The translations under genes and the position numbers were made by a program. A DNA stretch of 64,000 nucleotides from positions 62,001-126,000 of the forward strand of contig JASGHI010000001.1 in assembly GCA_049841155.1 (NCBI GenBank), written 5' to 3'. Positions within the stretch are counted from its first letter, which is position 1; each line of letters starts with the position of its first letter. Shown piece after piece: positions 8,507-17,833 of this stretch. The notes beneath the pieces are model-generated. The model was given only the letters and a program-made list of their open reading frames with translations. It ran no database searches and was not told the DNA's origin. This DNA is from ZC4RG30 sp049841155. Its GTDB lineage: Bacteria > Pseudomonadota > Gammaproteobacteria > Steroidobacterales > Steroidobacteraceae.

Positions 8507-9090
8507 GTGGTGCGCAGAATGGCCGACACGCGCCGCTGCAGCTGCGGGATCAGCTCTGATTCGAACCAGGGATTGCGGCGCAGCCACAGATTGTTGCGCG
8601 GGCTGGGATGCGGCAGAGGCACCACGGCCGGCCAGAAATCGCGCCACCGCCTCACCACGTCGGTGACGCCGCCGCGGGCGCCGGGCAGATGCCAGGCCAT
8701 GGCGTAGCGGCCGATCACCAGCGTCAGCTGCACATTCGGCAATCCCGCCAGCACCCGCGCCCGCCACGCGGGCGCACACTCGGGCCGTGGCGGAAGGTCA
8801 CCGCCGTTGCCACGGCCCGGATAGCAGAAACCCATGGGCACGATGGCAATGCACTGTTCGTCGTAGAACTCTTCTTCGGACACTTCGAGCCAGGCGCGCA
8901 GCCGCTCGCCGCTGGCATCCGTGAACGGCCGCCCCGACTCGTGGACTTTCCGGCCCGGTGCCTGCGCGGCAATCAGGATGCGCGCCTGCGGGCCGGCCTG
9001 CATGACGGGCCGCGCGCCCAGCGGCAGATGCGGTTCGCACAGCCGGCAGCGCCGGATCTGCCGGATGGTGTTTTTCAGTGAGGAAGTCAT
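8500..9090 (-). CDS. Uracil-DNA glycosylase family protein
   Basis: A 196-residue protein of the UDG superfamily, resembling the family 4/5-like group. Motif 1 is visible as IAAQAPGRKVHESGRPFTD (about residues 40-58) and motif 2 as PHPSPRNNLW near residue 160. It has only two N-terminal cysteines (C15, C18), not the four that hold the [4Fe-4S] cluster in classical family 4 enzymes, so cluster binding and uracil excision are uncertain. The start ATG at 9090 precedes the first conserved helix. It is divergent from the DUF488 gene, with only 27 bases between. Confidence 0.8.
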   Translation of the reverse strand: MTSSLKNTIRQIRRCRLCEPHLPLGARPVMQAGPQARILIAAQAPGRKVHESGRPFTDASGERLRAWLEVSEEEFYDEQCIAIVPMGFCYPGRGNGGDLPPRPECAPAWRARVLAGLPNVQLTLVIGRYAMAWHLPGARGGVTDVVRRWRDFWPAVVPLPHPSPRNNLWLRRNPWFESELIPQLQRRVSAILRTTH

Positions 9091-9117
9091 GGGGATTGCG
9101 AGTACACTAAAAGCGAG

Positions 9118-9477
9118 ATGAAGCTCAGGATCAAGCGGGTCTATGAGCGGCCGGCCGATGCGGATGGAGTGCGCGTACTCGTCGACAGGCTGTGGCCGCG
9201 GGGCCTGTCGAAAGCCAATGCGCGCGTCGATGTCTGGCTGAAGGACATTGCTCCCAGCACGCAGCTGCGCGAGTGGTTCGGCCATGATCCGCGCAAGTGG
9301 GCCGAATTCCGGAAGCGGTATCGCACCGAACTGGGCAGCAACCACGAGCCGGTCGCGCTGCTGGAGCAGCAGATGAAGAAAGCCACCGTAACGCTGGTTT
9401 ACGGCGCCAAGGATGACCTGCACAACAATGCAGTCGTCCTGATGGAATTCCTGGGTCATTCCAAAGGTGATGCATGA
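9118..9477 (+). CDS. DUF488 (YeaO-like) protein
   Basis: A 119-residue DUF488 protein. Typical sequence blocks are KRVYERPADADGVRVLVDR, LWPRGLSK, WLKDIAPSTQLREWF and a GHDPRKWAEFRKRY helix. Conserved charged residues cluster in the WPRG loop, and later VTLVYGAKD forms a core strand. No biochemical role is established for the YeaO subgroup. It is the first gene of a plus-strand run: its stop overlaps the rhodanese start by four bases (ATGA), so the two are probably translated together. Confidence 0.88.
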   Translation: MKLRIKRVYERPADADGVRVLVDRLWPRGLSKANARVDVWLKDIAPSTQLREWFGHDPRKWAEFRKRYRTELGSNHEPVALLEQQMKKATVTLVYGAKDDLHNNAVVLMEFLGHSKGDA

Positions 9478-9854
9478 CGGGCAAGACTGCGGCGGAGCTG
9501 GTCCGGGAGGCCAGGAGCGGCATAGAGAACCTGACGCCGGACCAGGTGCAGGCCGAGCTTGCTGCGGGCAATGCCACGCTGGTGGATGTGCGCGATGCGC
9601 CGGAGCTGGCCGGCGGCACCATTCGCGGATCCCTCCATGCCTCGCGCGGCATGCTCGAGTTTTACGCGGATCCTGCGAGTCCGCTGCACAAGCCCGGGCT
9701 CGACCCGGGCCGGCGCATCATCCTGCACTGCGCTTCCGGCGGCCGCTCGGCGCTGGCAGCCCAGACGCTGCACCAGCTCGGCTACCGCAACGTGGCGCAC
9801 CTGGATGGCGGCTTCAAGGCATGGCAGGCTGCCGGCAAACCCGTCGATGCCTGA
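9474..9854 (+). CDS. Rhodanese-like sulfurtransferase domain protein
   Basis: A single-domain rhodanese of 126 residues. The active-site cysteine is Cys86 in HCASGGRSALAA, and the N-terminal block VDVRDAPELAGGTIRGSLHASRG is characteristic. Rhodaneses carry a persulfide on this Cys and pass sulfur to cyanide, thiols or protein acceptors; the acceptor here is unknown. The ATGA overlap with DUF488 and an 8-base overlap with the following lipoprotein gene suggest a polycistronic unit. No signal peptide is present, so it is cytoplasmic. Confidence 0.9.
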   Translation: MTGKTAAELVREARSGIENLTPDQVQAELAAGNATLVDVRDAPELAGGTIRGSLHASRGMLEFYADPASPLHKPGLDPGRRIILHCASGGRSALAAQTLHQLGYRNVAHLDGGFKAWQAAGKPVDA

Positions 9855-10203
9855 ACCCATGTCTGGCCGGATCAGCACCCGAAGCATGCTCGCCGTGGCT
9901 CTTCTTCCCGGTCTTGCGGCATGCAGCGATCCTCCCGCGCGTCCCATCGCGTACCGGGGCGAGTACCACTATGACGCGGGCGGCGGCCATCTGGTGCAGG
10001 CGGGTGTGGAAGCCAGGATATGCATCCGCGATGCGGACATGACGCCGGCCATCCAGCCGGAGTTCGTCGCGACGGGAGGCCGGTCCGAAGTGGTGGTGCG
10101 CGGCCTTCTGAGCGCGCGCGGCCGCTATGGACCCGAAGGTGTGTGCAACTATGAGCTGACGCGCTCGGAGCTTCTGGGCGTAGGCAAACGAATGGAGCGG
10201 TGA
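9847..10203 (+). CDS. Small putative lipoprotein, unknown function
   Basis: A 118-residue protein with an N-terminal hydrophobic stretch (SMLAVALLPGLAAC) ending in a lipobox-like LAAC, so it is probably a lipoprotein anchored in the periplasm. The mature part (about 95 residues) has no family I recognise: it contains YHYDAGGGHLVQAGVEARICIRD and two further cysteines. An internal ATG at 9859 could be the start instead; the lipobox is retained either way. It overlaps the rhodanese gene and abuts the GST gene, so it belongs to the same transcription unit. Confidence 0.65.
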   Translation: MPEPMSGRISTRSMLAVALLPGLAACSDPPARPIAYRGEYHYDAGGGHLVQAGVEARICIRDADMTPAIQPEFVATGGRSEVVVRGLLSARGRYGPEGVCNYELTRSELLGVGKRMER

Positions 10204-10886
10204 TGTACGAACTGATCATTGCCAACAAGAACTACTCGTCCTGGTCGATGCGGCCCTGGGTGCTGATGCGTGCCGTGGACATTCCCTTCACCGAGCGCCT
10301 GCTTCCCTTCCACCTCAATCATGGCGCCGGCGACTTCCGCAGGTTCTCGCCCACCGGGCGTGTGCCCTGCCTCGTGGATGGCGAACTGCGCATATGGGAT
10401 TCGCTGGCGATCACGGAATACCTCGCCGAGCGTCATGCCCAGGTCTGGCCCCCGGCCGCGGCGGCGCGCGCCTTCGCGCGCAGTGCCGCGGCGGAAATGC
10501 ATTCCGGGTTCGGCGCCCTGCGCAGCCATTGTTCGGTGAATATCGGCTTGCGCCTGCGACTGCGGACGCAGCCGCCGGAGCTGGGCAAGGATCTTTCGCG
10601 GCTGCAGGAACTGTGGGCCGAAGGCCTGTCGCGTTTCGGCGGGCCCTGGCTTGCGGGTGATCGCTTCACCGCGGCCGACGCGTTCTATGCGCCGGTGGCG
10701 ACGCGTGTGCAGACCTGGAACCTGGAGGTCGATGCAACCTCGCGCGGCTATGCGGAGCGGCTGCTCGCGCATCCCGCGGTGAAGGAATGGATCGACGCCG
10801 GCGTGCGCGAGACGTTCCGTGACGAGGGCCACGACCGGGAGTGTCTCGCCCACGCGGAACTGCTGCAGGACCTGCGCAGTCGATGA
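10203..10886 (+). CDS. Glutathione S-transferase family protein
   Basis: A 227-residue cytosolic GST. The thioredoxin-like N-terminal domain has the catalytic-loop serines in NKNYSSWSMRPWV, the cis-proline region as TGRVPCLVD and the glutathione contact DSLAITEYLAE. A helical C-terminal domain follows (GPWLAGDRFTAADAFYAPV). The layout resembles the YfcF / maleylacetoacetate isomerase-like branch, but the substrate is unknown. The ATG at 10203 is taken; the codon before it is GTG and could also be used. Its stop overlaps the mltA start in an ATGA. Confidence 0.88.
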   Translation: MYELIIANKNYSSWSMRPWVLMRAVDIPFTERLLPFHLNHGAGDFRRFSPTGRVPCLVDGELRIWDSLAITEYLAERHAQVWPPAAAARAFARSAAAEMHSGFGALRSHCSVNIGLRLRLRTQPPELGKDLSRLQELWAEGLSRFGGPWLAGDRFTAADAFYAPVATRVQTWNLEVDATSRGYAERLLAHPAVKEWIDAGVRETFRDEGHDRECLAHAELLQDLRSR

Positions 10887-12109
10887 GGGTCTGCGGGCGC
10901 GGCCGCGCCGGCAGCCTGCTGCTGTTCGGCATGCTGTTCATTGCGGCCTGCACGCCGACGCGCGTTGTGCAGCGCCCCGAGTCATCGCCGCAACAGCCTG
11001 AACCCCCGCCTGAGCCACCGCAGCTGCGCCTCGAAGCCGCCGACTGGAGCCAGCTGCCCGGCTGGGCGGCGGACTCGCTGCCGCAGGCCTGGCCGGCGCT
11101 GCTCGCCAGTTGTGCTGCGCCCCGCCTCGATACCGCTTTCGCGGGTACCTGCGGGCGTGCAAGGACTGTCCCGGGCGACGCGGCCGCGCTGCGCGCATTC
11201 ATCGAGCGCGAATTGCGTCCCTGGCAACTGGTGTTCACGGAAAACGGCCAGACAGGCCGCGAGGGGTTGATCACCGGCTACTACGAACCCGTGCTGCGCG
11301 GCGCACGCCAGCGCGGCGGGGCCTACCAGACGCCGCTCTATGGTGTGCCGCCGGACCTGGTCACGGTGGACCTGGGCGCGCTGTACCCGGCCCTGCAGGG
11401 CGAGCGCGTGCGCGGGCGGCTGGAAGGCCGCCGCGTGGTGCCCTATCCGGACCGGGCGCAGCTGGCCGATGGCCGGGCGCTGGCAGGGCGCGAGCTGCTG
11501 TGGGTGGATGATCCCGTGGATGCGTTCTTCCTGCAGATCCAGGGTTCCGGCCGCGTGCGTCTCACGGATGGCAAGACCGTGCGCCTGGCCTTCGCCGACG
11601 TGAATGGCCATCCCTACAAGGCCATCGGGCGCTACCTCGTGGAGCGTGGCGAGCTTACGGTGGAGCAGGCCACGGCACCGGGCCTGCGCGAGTGGCTGCG
11701 CCTCAATCCGCAGCGCCGTGACGAAGTGCTCGCCAGCAATCCCAGCGTGGTGTTCTTCCGTGAGGAACCGCTGGCCGATCCGGCGCTCGGGCCGCGCGGC
11801 GCGCTGGGCGCGCCGCTGACGGCCGGCCGTTCCGTGGCCGTCGATCCGCGCTGGCTGCCGCTGGGCGCACCGCTGTTCCTCTCGACGACCCATCCGGTGA
11901 CCGGCGCAGCGCTGCAACGGCTGGTGCTGGCGCAGGATACCGGCGGCGCGATCCGCGGAGCCCTGCGTGCCGACCTGTTCTTCGGGCTGGGTCCCGAGGC
12001 CGGCGATGTGGCGGGCCGGATGCGCCAGCCCGGCCGGATGTGGCTGCTGTGGCCGGCGGGAGCCGTGCCGGCGCTGCCCCGTCCGGCGGGAATTGCACCG
12101 CCGCGCTGA
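10883..12109 (+). CDS. mltA: Membrane-bound lytic murein transglycosylase A
   Basis: MltA cleaves the glycan strands of peptidoglycan to 1,6-anhydromuropeptides at the outer membrane. The 408-residue protein has a lipoprotein signal with lipobox IAAC (Cys23), a Pro/Glu-rich linker, then the MltA beta-barrel domain (GLITGYYEPVLRG, YGVPPDLV, DDPVDAFFLQIQGSG). The C-terminal 3D domain is visible as LVLAQDTGGAIRG with its three aspartates. The ATG at 10883 overlaps the GST stop (ATGA). It is the last gene of the 9118-12109 run. Confidence 0.93.
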   Translation: MRVCGRGRAGSLLLFGMLFIAACTPTRVVQRPESSPQQPEPPPEPPQLRLEAADWSQLPGWAADSLPQAWPALLASCAAPRLDTAFAGTCGRARTVPGDAAALRAFIERELRPWQLVFTENGQTGREGLITGYYEPVLRGARQRGGAYQTPLYGVPPDLVTVDLGALYPALQGERVRGRLEGRRVVPYPDRAQLADGRALAGRELLWVDDPVDAFFLQIQGSGRVRLTDGKTVRLAFADVNGHPYKAIGRYLVERGELTVEQATAPGLREWLRLNPQRRDEVLASNPSVVFFREEPLADPALGPRGALGAPLTAGRSVAVDPRWLPLGAPLFLSTTHPVTGAALQRLVLAQDTGGAIRGALRADLFFGLGPEAGDVAGRMRQPGRMWLLWPAGAVPALPRPAGIAPPR

Positions 12110-12168
12110 GGTCTTTGCAGGCTTGGGGTACTCTAGGCCCAGGACAAATCCTGCAAGAGGGGAACGCG

Positions 12169-13122
12169 ATGACAGACACGACCCGTCCCAAGATGTCCCG
12201 CCGCGGTGTGCTGGCGGCCGGTATGGCCGCTGGCGTGACGGCTGCGATGGGCCCGTCGCTGGTTGCCGCCGCGGAGACAGCCAACCGGCAGATACTGCGG
12301 ACCATTCCCTCCACTGGCGAGCGGCTGCCGGTCATCGGCATCGGCACCAATGCCTTCGGCGTCACCGCGCCCGACGAGCTGGCAGCGATCCGCGACGTGC
12401 TGAAGACCCTGCCCGAACTCGGCGGCAAGTTGATCGACACCGCGCGCGGTTACGGCAGTTCCGAGGTGGTGATCGGCCGGCTGCTGGCGGAACTGGGCAA
12501 CCGCGACAAGTTCTTCCTCGCCACCAAGACTCCCATGAGGGATGACTCGGCGGACGGCGCGGCCGTGCTGGATGAATCCTTCCGCCGCCTGCAGGTCGAC
12601 CGGATCGACCTGCTGCAGATCCACAACTTCGGCGGCATCACGGAACTCATGCCGCATTTCATCCAGTACAAGCAGGCCGGCAAGATCCGCTACATAGGCT
12701 GCACCACCTCGGAGGACCGCCAGTACGCGCAAATGCTCGACGCCATGCAGAAGTACAAGCTGGATTTCATCCAGGTGGACTACTCCATCGGCAATCGCGG
12801 CGCCGCCGAGCGCATCCTGCCGCTGGCACGCGACAAGGGCATTGCGGTGATCATCAATGTGCCCTTCGGCGGCCGCGGCCGCAGCTTCTTCCCGCGTGTG
12901 GCAGGCAAGCCGGTGCCGGATTTCGCCCGCGAGATCGGCGCCACCACCTGGGCCCAGTTCTTCCTCAAGTTCATCATTGCCCATCCGGCGGTGACGGCTG
13001 CCATTCCCGGCACCACCACGGTCGACTACTTGCGCGATAATCAGGCTGCCGGTCGCGGCGTCGTGCCGGATGCGGCGATGGTCAAGCGCATGGAACAATA
13101 CTGGGACGCGCTGCCCGCCTAG
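12169..13122 (+). CDS. Tat-exported aldo/keto reductase
   Basis: A 317-residue aldo/keto reductase carrying a twin-arginine signal (SRRGVLAAG, Arg11-Arg12) and a hydrophobic stretch to about residue 36. The catalytic tetrad is intact: Asp90, Tyr95, Lys120 and His152 (contexts LIDTARGYGS, ATKTP, QIHNF). Such exported AKRs occur in proteobacteria; the cofactor-loaded form is exported folded, which explains use of Tat. The ATG at 12169 has GAGGGG eight bases upstream. The physiological substrate is unknown. A gap of 59 bases separates it from mltA, and dps follows after 32. Confidence 0.9.
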   Translation: MTDTTRPKMSRRGVLAAGMAAGVTAAMGPSLVAAAETANRQILRTIPSTGERLPVIGIGTNAFGVTAPDELAAIRDVLKTLPELGGKLIDTARGYGSSEVVIGRLLAELGNRDKFFLATKTPMRDDSADGAAVLDESFRRLQVDRIDLLQIHNFGGITELMPHFIQYKQAGKIRYIGCTTSEDRQYAQMLDAMQKYKLDFIQVDYSIGNRGAAERILPLARDKGIAVIINVPFGGRGRSFFPRVAGKPVPDFAREIGATTWAQFFLKFIIAHPAVTAAIPGTTTVDYLRDNQAAGRGVVPDAAMVKRMEQYWDALPA

Positions 13123-13154
13123 CCCAGAGGCGCCTGGCCTCAAGAGGAGTCAAA

Positions 13155-13634
13155 ATGCCCAACCAGATCGATATCGGAATCAGCAAGAAGGACCGCGCGG
13201 CAGTTGCCGGCGGCCTGAGCCGCCTGCTGGCAGACACCTTCTCGCTGTACCTGAAGACGCACAACTTCCACTGGAACGTCACCGGTCCGATGTTCCAGAC
13301 GCTGCACCTGATGTTCGAGACGCAGTACAACGAGCTGTGGCTGGCCACGGACCTGATCGCCGAGCGCATCCGTTCGCTGGGGCATTTTGCGCCGGCCACA
13401 TACAGTGAGTACGGCAAGCTCAGCTCCATCAAGGAGCCGGTGGGCGTGCCCAAGGCGCGCGACATGATCAAGCAGCTGATGGATGGCCATGAGGCCGTGG
13501 CGCGCACGGCGCGCAGCCTGTTCCCGGCGGCGGAGAAGGCCGAGGACGAGGCTTCGGCCGATCTGCTCACGCAGCGCATCCAGCTGCACGAGAAGACCGC
13601 CTGGATGCTGCGCAGCCTGCTCGCTGCGCAGTAG
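13155..13634 (+). CDS. dps: Dps family ferritin-like DNA-protection protein
   Basis: A 159-residue Dps. Inter-subunit ferroxidase ligands are all recognisable: His39 (in THNFHWNVTG), His51, Glu55, Asp66 and Glu70 (DLIAERI). Dps dodecamers oxidise Fe(II) with hydrogen peroxide and store iron, and many also coat DNA. The short N-terminus has three lysines or arginines (KKDR), so DNA binding is possible but modest. AAGAGGAG lies just before the ATG. A 9-bp stem-loop (13655-13678) follows the stop. Confidence 0.92.
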   Translation: MPNQIDIGISKKDRAAVAGGLSRLLADTFSLYLKTHNFHWNVTGPMFQTLHLMFETQYNELWLATDLIAERIRSLGHFAPATYSEYGKLSSIKEPVGVPKARDMIKQLMDGHEAVARTARSLFPAAEKAEDEASADLLTQRIQLHEKTAWMLRSLLAAQ

Positions 13635-13654
13635 TCAGGCAGGTTCCGGCGTCG

Positions 13655-13678
13655 AGCGCGCCCATCGCCGGGCGCGCT
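13655..13678. terminator. Stem-loop between convergent dps and dodecin genes
   Basis: A perfect 9-bp inverted repeat, AGCGCGCCC / GGGCGCGCT, with a 6-base loop. It lies between the convergent ends of dps (13634) and the dodecin gene (13700). No long T-run follows on either side, so it is either a weak or Rho-assisted terminator or an mRNA 3' end stabiliser. Confidence 0.5.
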
Positions 13679-13699
13679 GCGCCTTTGCAGCGGGTGGCG

Positions 13700-13906
13700 T
13701 CAGTCGTTCAGGACGAAAGTCACCTTCAGCAGCACGCGGTATTCGGCGATCTTGCCATTCTTGCCACATTCGACTTCCATTTCCTTCACCCAGGCGCCGC
13801 GGACGTTCTTCAGGGTCTTGTTCGCGCGGGCAACGCCGACTTCTATGGCGTCTTCGAAGCTCTTCTTGCTGGTGGACTTGATTTCGGTAACGCGGGCTAC
13901 GCTCAT
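13700..13906 (-). CDS. Dodecin family flavin-binding protein
   Basis: A 68-residue dodecin, a small dodecameric protein that stores or buffers flavins. The pattern VTEIKSTSKKSFEDAIEVGV, then NVRGAWVKEMEVECGKNGKI and EYRVLLKVTFVL, is the dodecin beta-alpha-beta-beta fold; the Trp residue (in GAWVKE) is the one that stacks on the isoalloxazine ring. AGGAGA lies upstream of the ATG at 13906; a GTG one codon earlier is possible. It is monocistronic and convergent with dps. Confidence 0.92.
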   Translation of the reverse strand: MSVARVTEIKSTSKKSFEDAIEVGVARANKTLKNVRGAWVKEMEVECGKNGKIAEYRVLLKVTFVLND

Positions 13907-13960
13907 CACATCTCTCCTGCTTGCTGCTTTGGCAGCGCCTGAACAGCCAGTATATTTCCC

Positions 13961-14406
13961 ATGAGATCGCCCGTGAGAACGAAAGCACTGGTTGCCGCGG
14001 CAGCCTTTCTGCTGGCAGGTGTCTGGGCATGGCAGCAGCGGATTGTCCCGGACGCCTCAGCGGTGCCGGTGCAGGCTGGGCAGGATCCGGCCGCGACGGC
14101 CTTCGCGCGGCGGGCCAGCGGTGAATGGATGTATCTGCAGGGGAAAGTCGAGCGCATTCTGGCGGACGACAACGACGGATCGCGGCATCAGCGTTTCATC
14201 CTGAAGACCAGCGAAGGCCATACAGTTCTCGTGGCCCACAACATCGATGTGGCGCCGCGGCTGGATGGATTGCGCACCGGAGAGACGCTGGGCGTGCGGG
14301 GTGAATACCAGTGGAATGAGCTGGGAGGGGTGATGCACTGGACGCACCATGATCCTCACGGACAGCGGCAGGGCGGATACATCGAAAGAATGGGAAGGCG
14401 CTACGA

Positions 14407-14410
<4 letters not shown>
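13961..14410 (+). CDS. DUF3465 domain protein, exported
   Basis: A 149-residue protein with an N-terminal membrane anchor or signal peptide (about residues 9-26) and a DUF3465 domain. The domain is seen in GKVERILADDNDGSRHQRF, LVAHNIDVAPRLDGL and GEYQWNELGGVMHWTHHDP, which resembles an OB-fold nucleic-acid- or ligand-binding barrel. Function is not known. Its stop overlaps the glmU start codon (ATGA), so glmU is translationally coupled to it. Confidence 0.85.
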
Positions 14411-15876
<1,466 letters not shown>

Positions 15877-15901
15877 GACGCCGTTCCGGCTTTGGCGCCG
15901 C

Positions 15902-15919
15902 GGGCCGCGAGCGCGGCCC
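15902..15919. terminator. GC-rich hairpin between glmU and glmS
   Basis: GGGCCGC (15902-15908), a 4-base loop GAGC, and GCGGCCC (15913-15919) form a perfect 7-bp stem in the 103-base glmU-glmS gap. There is no U-tract right after it, so it may be a partial or processing site rather than a terminator. Confidence 0.35.
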
Positions 15920-15979
15920 GGCCTTCGGGCACAATAGGCGTTTTACGGCAAGCAGCCTTCTCCAAGGAGCCTGAAGCGG

Positions 15980-17815
15980 ATGTGTGGAATCGTTGGCGCG
16001 GTCGCCGGTAGGGATGTCGTTCCGGTGCTGATGGAAGGGCTGCGGCGCCTGGAATACCGCGGCTACGACTCTGCCGGTCTGGCGGTGGTGGTGGACGGCG
16101 GCCAGGTTGCCCGCACTCGCACCGTCGGCAAGGTCAAGGCGCTGCAGGAGGCGCTGCAGGAAACGCCGCTGCAGGGAATCACCGGCATTGCGCACACGCG
16201 CTGGGCCACCCACGGCGTGCCCAGCGAGCGCAATGCGCATCCGCACATTTCACGCGATGGCCTCGCCATCGTGCACAACGGCATCATCGAGAACCACGAG
16301 GAATTGCGTGGCGAGCTCAGGCGGCTGGGCTACGAGTTCACCTCGGAAACCGATACCGAGGTCGTGGCGCACCGCATCCACTTCCACATGGGAACGCTGG
16401 GCGACCTGTTCAAGGCCGTGCGCGCCACGGTGGCCGAGCTGGAGGGCGCCTACGCGCTGGTGGTGCTGAGCCAGGCGGAGCCGGACCGGCTGATCCTGGC
16501 GCGCATGGGCTGTCCGGTGGTGATCGGCCTCGGCGAGCACGAGAATTTCGTCGCTTCCGATGTGGCGGCGCTGCTGCCGGTGACGCGCCGTTTCCAGTTC
16601 CTCGAAGAAGGCGACATCGCCGAGGTGCGCCGCGAGACCGTGCGCGTGGTCGATGCCGACGGCAACTCCGTGGTCCGCGAGACCAAGGAGAGCGAGCTGT
16701 CGGCCGAGGCGGCCGAGAAGGGGCAGTATCCGCACTTCATGCTCAAGGAGATCCATGAGCAGGCGCGCGCCGTGGCGGACACGCTGCAGGAGCGTGTTGC
16801 CAATGGCCGCCTGCTCGAGGCGGCTTTCGGCCACAAGGCCGCAGCGGTATTTCCGCGCGTCGAGTACGTGCGCATCGTGGCCTGCGGCACCAGCTATCAT
16901 GCCGGCGTCGTCGCCCAGTATTTCATCGAGCAGATCTGCCGCATTCCCTGCCGCGTGGAGATCGCGAGCGAATACCGCTACCGCAATGCGGTGGTGCCGA
17001 AGAACTCGCTGTTCGTGACCATTTCGCAGTCTGGCGAGACGGCCGACACGCTGGCGGCGCTGCGGCTTGCCAGGCAGAGCAGTTATCTTGCGACGCTTGC
17101 GATCTGCAATGCGCCGGAGAGCTCGCTGGTGCGCGAGTCGGATCTGGTCATGCTGACGCGCGCCGGCCCGGAGATCGGCGTGGCATCGACCAAGGCCTTC
17201 ACCACGCAGCTCGCGGCGCTGGCCATGCTGGTGGTGGCGCTGGCCAAGAGCCATGGCGGCGATGCCGAGCGCGAGCGCGGGCTGGTGTCGCGGCTCATCG
17301 AACTGCCCGGCCTGATCGACAAGACGCTGGCCCTGGACGGCGCCATCCGCGAGCTCGCGGTGCGCTTCGTCGACAAGCATCATGCGCTGTTCCTGGGCCG
17401 CGGCGCGCTGTTCCCCATCGCGCTCGAGGGCGCGCTGAAGCTCAAGGAGATCTCCTACATCCATGCCGAAGCCTACGCGGCCGGCGAGCTCAAGCACGGG
17501 CCGCTGGCGCTGGTGGACGCGGACATGCCGGTGATCGCCGTGGCGCCCAACAACGATCTGCTCGAGAAGCTCAAGTCGAACCTCATGGAAGTGCGGGCGC
17601 GGGGCGGCGAGCTGTATGTGTTCGCCGACCCGGATTCGGGCATCGAGCCCAGCGACGGCGTGCATGTGTTCCACCTGCCGCGGCAGGTGAGCTATTTCCA
17701 GGCACCCGTGGTGTATACGGTGCCGCTGCAGCTGCTGGCGTACCATGTGGCCATTCTGCGCGGCACCGACGTGGACCAGCCGCGCAATCTCGCCAAGAGC
17801 GTCACTGTCGAATAG
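15980..17815 (+). CDS. glmS: Glutamine-fructose-6-phosphate aminotransferase (isomerizing)
   Basis: GlmS forms glucosamine-6-phosphate from fructose-6-phosphate and glutamine, the first step of amino-sugar synthesis. Cys2 (MCGIVGA) is the glutaminase nucleophile, followed by RLEYRGYDSAG and HTRWATHG. Two SIS domains follow (ACGTSYHAG, SQSGETADTLAAL; GRGALFPIALEGALKLKEI), and the end NLAKSVTVE is canonical. The 611 residues equal the usual size. With glmU directly upstream, the whole route to UDP-GlcNAc except GlmM is here. I saw no glmS ribozyme, which is a Gram-positive feature. Confidence 0.97.
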   Translation: MCGIVGAVAGRDVVPVLMEGLRRLEYRGYDSAGLAVVVDGGQVARTRTVGKVKALQEALQETPLQGITGIAHTRWATHGVPSERNAHPHISRDGLAIVHNGIIENHEELRGELRRLGYEFTSETDTEVVAHRIHFHMGTLGDLFKAVRATVAELEGAYALVVLSQAEPDRLILARMGCPVVIGLGEHENFVASDVAALLPVTRRFQFLEEGDIAEVRRETVRVVDADGNSVVRETKESELSAEAAEKGQYPHFMLKEIHEQARAVADTLQERVANGRLLEAAFGHKAAAVFPRVEYVRIVACGTSYHAGVVAQYFIEQICRIPCRVEIASEYRYRNAVVPKNSLFVTISQSGETADTLAALRLARQSSYLATLAICNAPESSLVRESDLVMLTRAGPEIGVASTKAFTTQLAALAMLVVALAKSHGGDAERERGLVSRLIELPGLIDKTLALDGAIRELAVRFVDKHHALFLGRGALFPIALEGALKLKEISYIHAEAYAAGELKHGPLALVDADMPVIAVAPNNDLLEKLKSNLMEVRARGGELYVFADPDSGIEPSDGVHVFHLPRQVSYFQAPVVYTVPLQLLAYHVAILRGTDVDQPRNLAKSVTVE

Positions 17816-17833
17816 TACGCGCCGGAGCCGATC

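Noticed and set aside
5561..8779. Long reverse-strand open frame (about 1072 codons) opposite gcvP
   Set aside because: It lies antisense to a certain gcvP, and the translation is low-complexity His/Arg/Gly-rich with no domain; it is a GC-rich shadow.
15877..15979. glmS ribozyme upstream of glmS
   Set aside because: The 103-base gap is too short and lacks the ribozyme core; the hairpin there is simple. Such ribozymes are Gram-positive features.
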